Source: Clostridiales bacterium 1_7_47FAA (GTDB lineage: Bacteria > Bacillota > Clostridia > Lachnospirales > Lachnospiraceae). From it: a DNA stretch of 64,000 bases. Made by a program: the position numbers and the translations under genes. Of this stretch, positions 25,882 through 35,845 are shown piece by piece (the stretch's first letter is position 1; the number at the start of each line of letters is the position of its first letter). The notes beneath the pieces are model-generated. The model was not told the DNA's origin, made no database searches, and saw only the letters and a list, made by a program, of their open reading frames with translations. The DNA is taken from positions 765,908-829,907 of the forward strand of contig DS990262.1 in the NCBI GenBank assembly GCA_000155435.1, in the 5' to 3' direction.

Positions 25882-27105
25882 TTAAACATACAGTTCAACC
25901 AGATATTTAAGGATTTCAACCACCTTTTCCATGGACTGTACGGATACAAATTCATGACGTCCATGTCCGTTCTGTCCTCCGGTACAGAGGTTGGGGCAGG
26001 GCAGCCCCATGTAGGATAGGCGGGATCCGTCCGTGCCTCCACGGATCGGGTCCACAATGGGCGTGACACCGGCCTTTTCCATGGCGGTGAATACATGGTC
26101 AATCATTTCCTGATGGTCTTTTATCTTCTCATACATGTTCAGGTAGCTTTCCGTTATCTGGATTTCCACGGTTCCCTCACCGTATTTCCTGTTCAGGTAT
26201 TGGGCAGCGTCCTTCATCAATTCCTGGCGTTCCATGTAATGCCCGTAATTGTGGTCCCTGATGATGTACTTCATGGTGGCTGTCTCCGTGCATCCCTCCA
26301 TGCGGTCCAGGTGGAAGAAACCCTCCCGTCCCTCGGTGCATGCAGGGGTTTCATAAACCGGAAGCAGGTTCTGGTATTCCATGGCCATGAGGATGGCATT
26401 CTTAAGCACGCCCTTGGAATAGCCGGTGTGCGCGGTCACGCCATGGACCGTCACGACTGCCCCGGCGGCATTGAAGTTTTCGTAGGAAAATTCCCCAAGG
26501 ATCCCGCCGTCCACCGTATATCCGTAGGCAGCGTCCAGTTTCTTCACATCCACATGGTCCGCGCCCCGGCCAATCTCCTCATCCGGGGTGAAAAGGATGC
26601 TGATTCCCGGATGGGGATGTTCCGGGTGTTCCATCAGAAACTGTGCCAGGGTCATGATTTCCGCAACCCCTGCCTTGTCGTCCGCGCCCAGCAGGGTGGT
26701 GCCGTCCGTGACAATCAGGTCCTGGCCCTTAAACTGTGCCAGGCTGGGATAATCGGAAACCCTGGTGACAATATTCTTTTCATGGTTGAGGACGATATCC
26801 CCTCCATCATAGCCGGCCACAATACGGGGCTTTATATTGGCTCCCGACATGTCCATGGCCGTATCCATATGTGCAATCAGGGCAAGTCCCGGCCTGGTGC
26901 ACCCGGCAGAGGCCGGGATGTGTGCGTAGACACAGGCGTACTGGTCCATCTCCACATCATGAAGGCCAAGTCCTTTTAACTCGTCCGCCAGGTATGCAGC
27001 CAGCTTCAGCTGCTTTTCAGTGGACGGCACCGCTGTGCTGGCGCTGTCGGACTGGGTGTCGAAGCTTACGTACGTTAGAAATCTGTCTTTCACGTTCTGG
27101 TTCAT
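25882..27105 (-). CDS. pepT: Peptidase T (tripeptide aminopeptidase)
   Basis: About 407 residues, the usual PepT length. It is an M20B zinc peptidase that removes N-terminal residues from tripeptides in the cytoplasm. Motifs are LIAHMDTAMDMSG (metal His and Asp), LLGADDKAGVAEI (bridging Asp), FTPDEEIGRGADH (catalytic Glu pair), and CTGGQNGHGRHEFV at the C-terminal end. ATG at 27105 has AGGAGG upstream in the minus sense; the longer reading would add a Cys/Arg-rich unlikely leader. It fits with the peptide transporter nearby. Confidence 0.94.
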   Translation of the reverse strand: MNQNVKDRFLTYVSFDTQSDSASTAVPSTEKQLKLAAYLADELKGLGLHDVEMDQYACVYAHIPASAGCTRPGLALIAHMDTAMDMSGANIKPRIVAGYDGGDIVLNHEKNIVTRVSDYPSLAQFKGQDLIVTDGTTLLGADDKAGVAEIMTLAQFLMEHPEHPHPGISILFTPDEEIGRGADHVDVKKLDAAYGYTVDGGILGEFSYENFNAAGAVVTVHGVTAHTGYSKGVLKNAILMAMEYQNLLPVYETPACTEGREGFFHLDRMEGCTETATMKYIIRDHNYGHYMERQELMKDAAQYLNRKYGEGTVEIQITESYLNMYEKIKDHQEMIDHVFTAMEKAGVTPIVDPIRGGTDGSRLSYMGLPCPNLCTGGQNGHGRHEFVSVQSMEKVVEILKYLVELYV

Positions 27106-27286
27106 GTTATTCCTCCTGTTTTCCGTACTGCATGGAATGCAGCCGGTAAAATCCATTCTGCCGGCACGGTCCCTCCTGTCATCCTGTATGGACACTACCG
27201 GTAGGATACCCATATGATACCACTATCATGCGGATAATAAAAGATGCTGCCATATGAAAATGGCAGCATGGCTTGTTGGATTGGTT

Positions 27287-27784
27287 TTATTTGTGGAAAT
27301 GCAGATGGCAGCATCCGTCGCCTGCAGCAATGGTCTTGGTGATATCCAGGGTCAGTCCCATCTGGTCGGCAATGCCGCGGTCACCATCCATGGCCATGTC
27401 ACAGAGCAGCTCCAGTTCCTTGCCCTCGTAGCCCAGCTTCTCCCAGGCCTGTACAAGGGGACATTGATGGAACTCTGCAACCAGGTCGTCATGGGTTGCT
27501 TCCAGGACATCAATCTCCATGTTCCTTGCGCCCTGTCCGCTGAAGAACGCCTTGCCGAAATCGGCTGCGCTTTCAGGGTCTTCGCACTGTGGCTTGTACA
27601 TATTGTCACCGTGGATGTGGCCGCACTTGCGGATTGCTTCACGGCACATCTTCTCGGCGTCAGCGCCCTGCTTTTTGGCCTGGTCATAAAGAAGGGCCAT
27701 CCAGGTTGCCCTGTGCTCTACGGCACCGCGGCAGGCCATGGTTGCTGGGTCGGTAAATTTAGGTTCGTTGTGTTTGATAGACAT
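27287..27784 (-). CDS. L-2-amino-thiazoline-4-carboxylate hydrolase-family protein
   Basis: A 165-residue protein resembling the ATC hydrolase family, which in Pseudomonas opens the thiazoline ring to S-carbamoylcysteine. Recognisable parts are the N-terminal ACRGAVEHRATWMALLYDQA, FHQCPLVQAWEKLGY with the conserved Cys, and CDMAMDGDRGIADQMGL with a C-terminal CCHLHFHK. In gut Firmicutes such genes usually have unknown substrates. ATG at 27784 with AGGAGG upstream is chosen over the longer in-frame reading. Its own promoter would lie in 27812-28000. Confidence 0.75.
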   Translation of the reverse strand: MSIKHNEPKFTDPATMACRGAVEHRATWMALLYDQAKKQGADAEKMCREAIRKCGHIHGDNMYKPQCEDPESAADFGKAFFSGQGARNMEIDVLEATHDDLVAEFHQCPLVQAWEKLGYEGKELELLCDMAMDGDRGIADQMGLTLDITKTIAAGDGCCHLHFHK

Positions 27785-27984
27785 TGTAAAATCCTCCTTA
27801 AATAAAATCAATGGATATTCTGATTTTATCCAGGCACGCAGGAATAACTGGTACTTATTTAAGCATGTAAAAATAATTTAGTCAATAGTTTTAACGCTTT
27901 ATTTAATTTTTTGTCGCTTTTTACAATAAAACATCAAAAATATGAGCATTATGACTAAATATTATTAAGAAATACTCGAAACCA

Positions 27985-28021
27985 TTGACATTTTGTCGTC
28001 TTGTGATATTATCAGTGATAT
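27985..28021 (+). promoter_or_regulatory. Promoter and palindromic operator candidate of the first Dpp operon
   Basis: TTGACA (27985-27990), 16 bp, TATTAT (28007-28012). TATCAGTGATA (28010-28020) overlaps the -10, as the related palindrome does before the gene at 24690. The surrounding 27812-28098 region is AT-rich and non-coding. Confidence 0.6.
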
Positions 28022-28098
28022 AACAATGATATTCTTAAAGTTCAGGCACGCAGCTACTATTAAGAAGTATCACGGAAATACGGAGGTCGATAAACAAC

Positions 28099-29052
28099 AT
28101 GTTTAAGTACACAGTCAAACGTCTGTTGGTAGCGATTCCCACCTTTTTCGGAATAACTGTACTTGTCTATCTGATTTCTGCAATGGCTCCAGGCAGCCCT
28201 TTGGAGATGCTCATGGCTGACCCCATGGCAACCAAGGAGAGCATGGAAGCCTTAAAGACGCAGATGGGGTTGAATGACCCGGCGATTATACAGTATTTCC
28301 GTTGGCTTGTAGCTATGCTGCAGGGTAATCTGGGAATCTCATACCGGAACAGCCTTCCTGTATTGGGACAGGTACTGGAAAAATTGGGACCCACACTGAT
28401 ACTTACCCTTTCATCCACTGTTTTATCAGTTCTGATTGCAGTACCCCTTGGAATCATGTCAGCGTATAAGCCTTATTCTGCATGGGATTACGCTTCATCC
28501 GGCTTTGCCTTTGTGGGAGCATCCACTCCTACCTTTTTCACGGGCCTTGTGATGATTTATGTGTTTGCAGTTAAGCTTCGGGTACTGCCCATGGGAGGAA
28601 TGTATGATGCCGGAGTACATACAGTAGGTTCGGCAGCCCAACATCTGATCCTGCCCTGTCTGGTCCTGACCATATTTAATATAGGCAGTATACTGAGGCA
28701 GACGCGGGGCAGCATGATGGAGGTATTCAGCGAGGACTATATCAGGACGGCAAGGGCCAAAGGCCTTACAGAGCCAAGGGTGGTCATCATCCACGGCCTC
28801 AGGAACGCACTGATTCCTGTGGTTACCGTGCTCAGCACCATGATACCGTTCATGTTCGGCGGTGCGGTCGTGGCAGAGCAGGTATTCAGCTGGCCGGGGC
28901 TTGGAAGCCTGATGGTGCAGTCCATCAATGCCAGGGATTATCCCATGATCATGGGAATTACCGTAGTGATAGCAGCAGCCGTGCTGATAGGAAATGTCCT
29001 TACCGACATCGCCTACAGCCTGCTTGACCCGAAGATAAGAGAGAGCCGTTAG
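28099..29052 (+). CDS. Oligopeptide ABC transporter permease (DppB-like)
   Basis: A 317-residue membrane protein with about six hydrophobic segments. It starts MFKYTVKRLLVAIPTFFGIT, typical of the DppB/OppB family, and carries the cytoplasmic loop YIRTARAKGL that contacts the ATPase. GGAGG is upstream. It is the first gene of a five-gene transporter operon followed by a dipeptidase. Confidence 0.92.
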   Translation: MFKYTVKRLLVAIPTFFGITVLVYLISAMAPGSPLEMLMADPMATKESMEALKTQMGLNDPAIIQYFRWLVAMLQGNLGISYRNSLPVLGQVLEKLGPTLILTLSSTVLSVLIAVPLGIMSAYKPYSAWDYASSGFAFVGASTPTFFTGLVMIYVFAVKLRVLPMGGMYDAGVHTVGSAAQHLILPCLVLTIFNIGSILRQTRGSMMEVFSEDYIRTARAKGLTEPRVVIIHGLRNALIPVVTVLSTMIPFMFGGAVVAEQVFSWPGLGSLMVQSINARDYPMIMGITVVIAAAVLIGNVLTDIAYSLLDPKIRESR

Positions 29053-29063
29053 GAGGTAAGAGG

Positions 29064-29945
29064 ATGTCAGGGACAACAGTTATGAAAAAGGACTCGTATT
29101 ATCGAGACGTGCTCAAAAAATTCACGGCCCACAAGCTGGCCATGATTGGCGTGGCCATCATTGCATTAGAAGTGCTGCTGGTAATATTCCTGCCAATGAT
29201 ACTGAAGCTGGACCCATATACGTCCGATATACTGGCTTTCAGCGCCAAACCCGGCCCGGGGCATTTCCTTGGGACCGATGACACGGGAAGGGATGTGTTT
29301 GCAAGACTGGTATTCGGCGGACGGGTATCCCTGCTGGTAGGACTTCTTTCAGCCATCATAAGCCTTTTAATCGGGGTTCCCCTGGGGCTGATTGCAGGAT
29401 ATTACAAGGGTATCTGGGAAACCATCGTCATGAGGGCGGCGGACATTTTCATGTCCTTCCCATCCATGATACTGGTGCTGGTACTGGTGGCTGTGATCGG
29501 ACCCTCCGTATGGACCGTAACACTGGTAATCGGTGTGCTGGGCTGGACGGATTTTGCAAAGCTCATATACGGCAATGTATTGTCGGTCAGGGAAAAGGAA
29601 TATGTGGAATCGGCCAAGGCCGTCGGGACCAAGGACCTGCCCCTTTTGTTAAAGTATGTGGTGCCCAACGCATTTGCACCTATACTGATTAACTTTACAT
29701 TCCGTACGGCGCAGGCCATCATCCAGGAATCCGCGCTTAGTTTCCTGGGCATGGGCGTCCAGCCGCCGCAGGCTTCCTGGGGTAACATCCTGTACGCCGC
29801 ACAGTCCATCACCGTGCTTTCATCCAGGCCATGGCTCTGGGTACCGCCGGGCATCCTTCTGGTGCTGACGGTTTCCAGCATCAACTTTGTGGGTGATGGA
29901 ATCAGGGACGCGCTGGATTCTAAGACGAAGATTAAGAAGAAATAA
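29064..29945 (+). CDS. Oligopeptide ABC transporter permease (DppC-like)
   Basis: A 293-residue partner permease. FLGTDDTGRDVFARLVFGGRVSLLVG is diagnostic for the DppC/OppC family (only a part is quoted), with the ATPase-contact loop EYVESAKAVGTKD and the closing NFVGDGIRDALD. It forms a heterodimer with the product of 28099. AGGAGG-like sites and 11-nt spacing indicate co-transcription. Confidence 0.92.
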   Translation: MSGTTVMKKDSYYRDVLKKFTAHKLAMIGVAIIALEVLLVIFLPMILKLDPYTSDILAFSAKPGPGHFLGTDDTGRDVFARLVFGGRVSLLVGLLSAIISLLIGVPLGLIAGYYKGIWETIVMRAADIFMSFPSMILVLVLVAVIGPSVWTVTLVIGVLGWTDFAKLIYGNVLSVREKEYVESAKAVGTKDLPLLLKYVVPNAFAPILINFTFRTAQAIIQESALSFLGMGVQPPQASWGNILYAAQSITVLSSRPWLWVPPGILLVLTVSSINFVGDGIRDALDSKTKIKKK

Positions 29946-29996
29946 TGAAAGATAAATCATCAAAGATAAACCATAAATGATAATAGGAGGAACATT

Positions 29997-31661
29997 ATGA
30001 GACGCAATTTTGTAAGAGTAATCGCAGCTTCCCTTGCATCCGCCATGGTGCTTTGCGCATGCGGCGGTTCATCCACAGGGACGGACGGCACAACGGCCAA
30101 CGCAGGCGGCGGGGCACAGGCGGAGGCGCCAAAGACAGAGGGCGGCAGCAGCACCGGTGAGAAGATTGTCACCATTGCACAGTCCGGGGACTGGGATACC
30201 TTCATGGTCATGAACACCACCAACGCAGGCGCTGACAATGTAAATGAATTGATGTTTGACCGTCTGATGACCATCAACACCGACGGTACATTCGAACCCC
30301 GCCTGGCTAAATCATGGGAGACCAACGAGGCCCAGGACAAGATTACATATCATCTGTATGAGGATGCCAAGTGGCATGACGGCGAGCCTGTGACTGCCGA
30401 GGACGTTGTTTACTCCGCACAGGTTGCTTCTTCTGCTGAATATAACTATCTGCGCCGCATCCGTATGCAGTATTTTGCCGGCACGGATGAGACCGGATGC
30501 GAGACATCCACGGACAGCGTTGAGGTTAAGGCTGTGGATGACCACACCGTGGAGTTTACCTTAAAGACACCCATGGATCCCTCCATTGTTTACGCACTGG
30601 TGAACCGTGACTTCTTCATCATTCCGAAGCACCTGCTGTCAGGAATCGCTGACGCTGACCTGGTGAACGATCCATTCTGGCAGAAACCGGTAGGTTCCGG
30701 CCCATGTATCTTTGACAGCATGGAATCCGGCGTATCCATCGAGTTCCTGGCCAATAAGGATTACTACCTTGGAACACCTGACTTTGACAGGCTGGTATTC
30801 AAGAAGGTACAGTCCTCCAACATCCTTTCCGGACTTATGAGCGGCGAGATTGACGCGCTTTCCGGCAATACACAGATTCCGTTAGCTGACTGGGATGCGG
30901 CCAATAACACCCCGGGCGTGAAGGCTATGTCTGTCCCGACCTTTGCATACCAGTACATGGCCATGAACACGACCAGGGAATACCTGCCTGAGGAAATCCG
31001 CCATGCAATCAGCCTTGCAATCAACCGTCAGGTAATTGTGGAACAGCTCCTTCAGGGACAGGGCCGCGTTGCAATCGGACCCCTTCCGGAAGACCACAAG
31101 TACTATAACACCAACCTTAAGGTTGAGTATGATCCTGAGAAGGCCAAGAGCATGGTAGAGGCAGCTGGCTGGGATGCCAACCGCGAACTGGAAGTACTGG
31201 TTTCCACCGGTAACGAGGTACGTGAGAAATCCGCTATCTTAATCCAGCAGGATCTTCAGAAGATCGGCATCAAGACCAAAATCCAGACCCTTGACTTCCC
31301 AACCCTTCTGACCAATGCACGTAACGGGGACTACGACCTGTGCTTCATCGGTTCCGCTGGTTCCGTTGACCCATCCGAGTCCGTACCAAACGTAACCGCA
31401 GGCTACATGAATAACTTTACACAGCTGACCGACCCGACCCTGGGCGAGGTGGGCGAGTCCGGCGCCAAGGAAATCACCTTTGAGGCCCGTAAGGCAGTCT
31501 ATGACAAGTACCAGGATATCCTGTTCCAGCAGATGCCCATGGCATTCCTGTACTTTACCAATGACCTTTTCGGATACAGCGACAAGCTGGAGAATGTCCG
31601 CGTAGGCGCCATTGATTACAATGTAAATAAGAATGTATGGGCTTGGAAGGTTAATAAATAA
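29997..31661 (+). CDS. Peptide ABC transporter substrate-binding lipoprotein (family 5)
   Basis: A 554-residue family 5 solute-binding protein. It has a signal peptide with lipobox VLCAC followed by a low-complexity Gly/Ala/Ser linker. The mature part has LMFDRLMTINTDG, LAKSWETNEAQDKITYHL and DGEPVTAEDVVYS, all standard for DppA/OppA. It captures peptides or peptide-like ligands outside the cell. It is the same length as, and a clear paralogue of, the protein at 56257. GGAGG precedes the ATG. Confidence 0.92.
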   Translation: MRRNFVRVIAASLASAMVLCACGGSSTGTDGTTANAGGGAQAEAPKTEGGSSTGEKIVTIAQSGDWDTFMVMNTTNAGADNVNELMFDRLMTINTDGTFEPRLAKSWETNEAQDKITYHLYEDAKWHDGEPVTAEDVVYSAQVASSAEYNYLRRIRMQYFAGTDETGCETSTDSVEVKAVDDHTVEFTLKTPMDPSIVYALVNRDFFIIPKHLLSGIADADLVNDPFWQKPVGSGPCIFDSMESGVSIEFLANKDYYLGTPDFDRLVFKKVQSSNILSGLMSGEIDALSGNTQIPLADWDAANNTPGVKAMSVPTFAYQYMAMNTTREYLPEEIRHAISLAINRQVIVEQLLQGQGRVAIGPLPEDHKYYNTNLKVEYDPEKAKSMVEAAGWDANRELEVLVSTGNEVREKSAILIQQDLQKIGIKTKIQTLDFPTLLTNARNGDYDLCFIGSAGSVDPSESVPNVTAGYMNNFTQLTDPTLGEVGESGAKEITFEARKAVYDKYQDILFQQMPMAFLYFTNDLFGYSDKLENVRVGAIDYNVNKNVWAWKVNK

Positions 31662-31701
31662 TCTGGTTCAGGACGTTCCATACGAAAAGCGAGGTATTTA
31701 A

Positions 31702-32700
31702 ATGTCTGAGAATTTGATTGAAGTAAAAAAACTCGTAACCCAGTTCTCCGGTAAGAATGGAACGGTTACTGCTGTGGACGGCGTATCCTTCAATATAAAG
31801 AAAGGGGAGACCCTTGGTATTGTAGGTGAGTCCGGCTGCGGCAAATCAGTGACGAGCATGTCAATTTTGAGGCTGATTCCTCCCCAGTCCGGTAAGATTG
31901 CATCCGGCGAGATCCTGTTTGAGGGCAAGGACCTGACCAAGCTTTCCGACAAGGAGATACGCCAGATACGTGGAAACGAGATTGCAATGATCTTTCAGGA
32001 CTCCATGACAGGCCTGAATCCGGTGATGACCATCGGAAAGCAGCTTGTAGAAACAATAACCGCGCATAGTAAGATGGATAAAAAAGAAGCCTGGGCAAGG
32101 GCCGAGGAGATGCTTATGAAAGTAGGCATCCCCTCCCCGGCCCAGCGCCTTAAGGAATATCCCCACCAGCTTTCAGGCGGCATGAGGCAGCGTGTCATGA
32201 TTGCCATGGCCCTTTCCTGCAATGCCGCGCTGTTTATTGCCGATGAGCCGACCACTGCCCTGGACGTTACCATCCAGGCACAGATACTGGAGCTTATGAG
32301 GGAGTTAAAGGACAAGGAGAATAAGTCCATCATGCTGATTACCCACGACATGGGCGTGGTTGCGGAGATGGCGGACGACGTCATGGTCATGTATGCGGGC
32401 AAGGAGATGGAATACGGGGATGTCAAGAGCATTTTCAAGCATCCGCTCCACCCTTATACCCAGGGACTCTTAAAGTCCATACCGCGCCTGGACCAGGATT
32501 CCTCTGAGCGCCTGTTCAACATCCCGGGTTCCGTGCCGGACTTAAGTGAAATGCCAAAGGGGTGCAGGTTCTGTACCAGATGTACGCAGGCGTGCAGCAA
32601 ATGCTTCGAGCAGGAGCCGGGACTCTATGAGATAGGGGAACAGAAGGTGCGCTGCTGGAAATACGCGCCGGAGGGAGGTTTTGGACATGATGGGGAATAG
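31702..32700 (+). CDS. Oligopeptide ABC transporter ATPase (DppD-like)
   Basis: A 332-residue ATPase with Walker A GESGCGKS, signature LSGGMRQR, Walker [13 protein letters not shown] and the switch His in LITHDMG. The C-terminal oligopeptide-transporter extension has clustered cysteines ([14 protein letters not shown]). It works as one half of a heterodimer with the next ATPase and overlaps it by 14 bp. Confidence 0.93.
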   Translation: MSENLIEVKKLVTQFSGKNGTVTAVDGVSFNIKKGETLGIVGESGCGKSVTSMSILRLIPPQSGKIASGEILFEGKDLTKLSDKEIRQIRGNEIAMIFQDSMTGLNPVMTIGKQLVETITAHSKMDKKEAWARAEEMLMKVGIPSPAQRLKEYPHQLSGGMRQRVMIAMALSCNAALFIADEPTTALDVTIQAQILELMRELKDKENKSIMLITHDMGVVAEMADDVMVMYAGKEMEYGDVKSIFKHPLHPYTQGLLKSIPRLDQDSSERLFNIPGSVPDLSEMPKGCRFCTRCTQACSKCFEQEPGLYEIGEQKVRCWKYAPEGGFGHDGE

Positions 32701-33682
32701 CAATGTACTGGTGGAACTGAAAGATGTGAAGAAGGAATTTGTCACGGCCAAGACCTTCACGGGGAAACCCCTGAAAATCGTACATGCCGTGGACAAGGTG
32801 AACCTTTCCATCTATGAAGGCGAGACCATTGGCGTGGTAGGTGAGTCAGGATGCGGAAAGTCCACTCTGGGGCGGTCCATATTAAGGCTCATCAATCCCA
32901 CGGCAGGCCAGGTCCTCTACAGAGGGGATGACATTACAAAATACAACAAAGAGCAGATGCGCCAGATGCGCCGGAAGATGCAGCTCATATTCCAGGACCC
33001 GTATGCATCCCTGAACCCGCGTATGACGGTCCTGGAGCTGATTAAGGCCCCGTTAGACGCATTCGGCACAGGAACCAACGAGGAGCGGATCCAGAAGGTA
33101 AAGGAAATCATGGAGCTGGTAGGAATGCCGGAAAACATGATGAACCGTTATCCCCACGAGTTCTCAGGCGGCCAGAGACAGCGTATCGTCATTGCCAGGG
33201 CCCTTGTGCTGGACCCTGAGTTCGTGGTATGTGACGAGCCTGTATCCGCGCTGGATGTGTCGGTCCGTGCACAGGTGCTGAACCTGATACAGGACCTGCA
33301 GAAGACCAAGAAGCTGACCTACCTTTTCATTTCCCATGACCTGAGCGTGGTCAAGTATGTGTCTGACCGCATCGCGGTCATGTATCTGGGAAGGATTGTG
33401 GAGATTGCGTCCAAGGATGAGCTTTACAATCATCCGCAGCACCCCTACACAAAGGCCCTGCTGTCCGCAATCCCCATTCCGGATGTGGATAATAAGATGA
33501 AGAGGGAAATCCTCACAGGCGATGTCCCAAGCCCCTTGAATCCTCCGGCCGGATGCTATTTCCATACCAGGTGCAGATACGCATCTGAGCGGTGTTCGGC
33601 AGAATGTCCACAGCTTCATGATGTGGGAGGCGGACACATGGTGTCCTGCCATTTGTGTGAGGAGGAACAGGACCATGTTTAA
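32687..33682 (+). CDS. Oligopeptide ABC transporter ATPase (DppF-like)
   Basis: About 331 residues. Walker [10 protein letters not shown], signature FSGGQRQRI, Walker [13 protein letters not shown] and FISHDLSVV are present, and the C-terminal extension (CYFHTRCRYASERC) is of the oligopeptide family. ATG at 32687 is placed because GGAGG lies 8 nt upstream, inside the preceding gene. Its end overlaps the dipeptidase start. Confidence 0.93.
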   Translation: MMGNSNVLVELKDVKKEFVTAKTFTGKPLKIVHAVDKVNLSIYEGETIGVVGESGCGKSTLGRSILRLINPTAGQVLYRGDDITKYNKEQMRQMRRKMQLIFQDPYASLNPRMTVLELIKAPLDAFGTGTNEERIQKVKEIMELVGMPENMMNRYPHEFSGGQRQRIVIARALVLDPEFVVCDEPVSALDVSVRAQVLNLIQDLQKTKKLTYLFISHDLSVVKYVSDRIAVMYLGRIVEIASKDELYNHPQHPYTKALLSAIPIPDVDNKMKREILTGDVPSPLNPPAGCYFHTRCRYASERCSAECPQLHDVGGGHMVSCHLCEEEQDHV

Positions 33683-35093
33683 ACCTGACAGCAGCTTAAT
33701 GCAGGAAATTGATCAGTGGATAGAGAAGAACAAAGAAGCATTCGTAAAGGACTTAGACCGTCTGGTGGCTGTTCCAAGCATCTCGGTACATGGGGATGAT
33801 ACCTATCCTTATGGGAAGGAATGCGGCCGTGTGCTGGATGAGATGACAGCCCTGGCCGCGGGGTACGGGTTCCAGGTTAAGAACCATGAATACCACTGCG
33901 GCAGCCTGTTGGTTAAGGGAACCGGGGACAGCCCGCGCAGGATCGGCATCTATGCCCATCTGGATGTGGTGCCCCTGGGGGAAGGATGGCATAATCCTCC
34001 TCTTAAGTGTACGCAAAAGGACGGCTTCCTCATCGGACGCGGGGTGGGGGATAACAAAGGCCCGGGCATCTGCGCCCTGTACGCCCTGCGGTATCTGAAG
34101 GAACACGGCATTGAACTTAAAAATGACGTGCTGGTTTATTACGGATTGTCTGAGGAAACGGGAATGCAGGATATAGAATATTTCTGCAGGACACAGCAGG
34201 TCCCGGATTTCAACCTGGTGGCGGACACCAACTTCCCTGTGTGTTACGGGGAAAAGGGGCTGATGCGCGCTGACATTGAGCGGAAGATTGAGGGAAACCT
34301 GGTATCCTTCCATGGCGGAAGCGTGGTGAATGTGATACCTCCAAAGGCAGAGGCCGTCATAAGCGGTGTAAGCCTTGAAGCCGCCAGGGAGAAGCTTGGG
34401 GATATTGAGGGAATCAGTGTGGACCGGGACGGGGAGTCTGTGAAGGTGACGGCCCTTGGGATTTCCCGCCATGCCGCATTTCCGGAAGGGTCCGTCAATG
34501 CCATCCAGGAGCTGTCCAAAGCCCTTGCAGGCAGCGGGCTTCTCACCGGCAGCGCGGCCCATGGGGTGAAGGCCGTGGCAGCAATGACTTCTGACTATTA
34601 CGGTGAAAGCTGCGGCATACCGTTTGAGGACAAGGAGTCCGGCAGGCTTACCTGTGTGGGCAGCGTGATCCATGCCCAGGACGGTGTGATGAAGGTATCC
34701 TTTGATACCAGATATCCGGTGACCGTGGATGGGGATGAAGTAGTGGATGGATTTAAGAAAAGGGCAGAATCCCTGGGGTTTGCGGTATCCGTGGGGGAAC
34801 TGTCGGCCCCGGCCTATGTGCCCCTTGATAATCCCTATATCCCGGTACTCAGTGAAATCTGCGACTGCGTCCAGGGTAAGCACTATGAACCATATACAAT
34901 GGGCGGCGGGACTTACTCCAGGCACCTGCCATGCGCCATCGGTTTCGGACCGGGCGTGCCCGATGCCCCCAATCCCTTTGAGAATGGCCACGGCCAGGGA
35001 CATCAGCCAGATGAATGTGTGCCTTTTGACATGTTGCTAAAAGGCCTGAAAACATATATAATATCCCTATTAGAGTTAGATTGTATGCTATAA
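33675..35093 (+). CDS. PepV-like M20 dipeptidase
   Basis: A 472-residue zinc metallopeptidase. IYAHLDVVPLGEGW gives the first metal ligands, GRGVGDNKGPGICALYALRYL the bridging Asp, and YYGLSEETGMQDIEYF the catalytic Glu pair; a late GGGTYSRHLPCAIGFGPG holds another His ligand. PepV-type enzymes cut dipeptides in the cytoplasm. ATG at 33675 follows GGAGGA and overlaps dppF by 8 bp, so peptides brought in by the transporter are probably cleaved by this enzyme. Confidence 0.9.
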   Translation: MFKPDSSLMQEIDQWIEKNKEAFVKDLDRLVAVPSISVHGDDTYPYGKECGRVLDEMTALAAGYGFQVKNHEYHCGSLLVKGTGDSPRRIGIYAHLDVVPLGEGWHNPPLKCTQKDGFLIGRGVGDNKGPGICALYALRYLKEHGIELKNDVLVYYGLSEETGMQDIEYFCRTQQVPDFNLVADTNFPVCYGEKGLMRADIERKIEGNLVSFHGGSVVNVIPPKAEAVISGVSLEAAREKLGDIEGISVDRDGESVKVTALGISRHAAFPEGSVNAIQELSKALAGSGLLTGSAAHGVKAVAAMTSDYYGESCGIPFEDKESGRLTCVGSVIHAQDGVMKVSFDTRYPVTVDGDEVVDGFKKRAESLGFAVSVGELSAPAYVPLDNPYIPVLSEICDCVQGKHYEPYTMGGGTYSRHLPCAIGFGPGVPDAPNPFENGHGQGHQPDECVPFDMLLKGLKTYIISLLELDCML

Positions 35094-35153
35094 TGCTAAG
35101 GGGAACATAAAACAGAATAAGTTTGGCTGAACAGGACATGGAGGGGGAAATAA

Positions 35154-35828
35154 ATGGGAAGCGGTAAGCCTTCGTCACTAAAGACTGAGATATATGATTC
35201 TATTCTGAAGGACATTATAGAGGGAAATTACAAGCAGAATGAAATTATCAATGAAAAGCAGCTGATTGAAAAGTATGGGGTCAGTAAATCCCCGATCAGG
35301 GACGCACTGATTGAACTTTGCAGCGAAGGCGTACTCATCAGCCACCCGAGATACGGGTACGAGGTGGTCAGGATTAATGAAAAGGAGATACGGGATATTG
35401 TTAACTTCCGTATCATGATTGAGACCGGCTGCTTAAGGGACGCGGCCACCATCATGACTAAAACGGATATCCGGGAATTAAGGGAATTCACCCTTACGGA
35501 GTGCAGCAACAGCGATGAGGACACCACCATCCTGGAACACTGGGATAACAACAGCAGGTTCCATCTCAGGCTGCTTTCCTACAGCGGCAACGATTACTGC
35601 TACAGCATGCTGCAGAAAAGCATCGGCATCATGACAAGGGCTTATGCCCAGAGACACTGGGAACGGTGGGGCACCATTTCCATACGCATGGGGTGTGAGA
35701 ACCATCTGAAGGTGATTGATTACCTGATGGAGCAGGATGTGGACCGCGCGGTGAAGGAGCTGCGAGGGGATATTATATCTTTTCTTGATATCCTGTATCC
35801 TAATTATGGGAATAGGATGTATGTGTGA
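35154..35828 (+). CDS. GntR-family (FCD) regulator
   Basis: A 224-residue regulator. The winged HTH (TEIYDSILKDIIEGNYKQNE, then VSKSPIRDALIELCSEGVLI) precedes an all-helical FCD ligand-binding domain (VNFRIMIETGCLRDAA onwards), different from the UTRA regulators elsewhere. GGAGGGGG precedes the ATG. It directly follows the dipeptidase, so it may control the Dpp-PepV operon and possibly the gene at 24690 through the shared TATCAGTGATA-like palindromes; this is inference. Confidence 0.88.
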   Translation: MGSGKPSSLKTEIYDSILKDIIEGNYKQNEIINEKQLIEKYGVSKSPIRDALIELCSEGVLISHPRYGYEVVRINEKEIRDIVNFRIMIETGCLRDAATIMTKTDIRELREFTLTECSNSDEDTTILEHWDNNSRFHLRLLSYSGNDYCYSMLQKSIGIMTRAYAQRHWERWGTISIRMGCENHLKVIDYLMEQDVDRAVKELRGDIISFLDILYPNYGNRMYV

Positions 35829-35845
35829 TAATTGAATATGGATGT

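Noticed and set aside
24612..26102. A 496-codon minus-strand frame
   Set aside because: It spans the complement of the URO-D-family gene, the tandem repeats and part of pepT, so it cannot be a real gene.
26095..26979. A 294-codon plus-strand frame opposite pepT
   Set aside because: It is the complement of a well-supported peptidase T gene, and its protein shows no family features or ribosome site.
33753..35003. A 416-codon minus-strand frame opposite the PepV-like gene
   Set aside because: Shadow of the M20 peptidase gene; composition rich in His and Arg with no recognisable domain.
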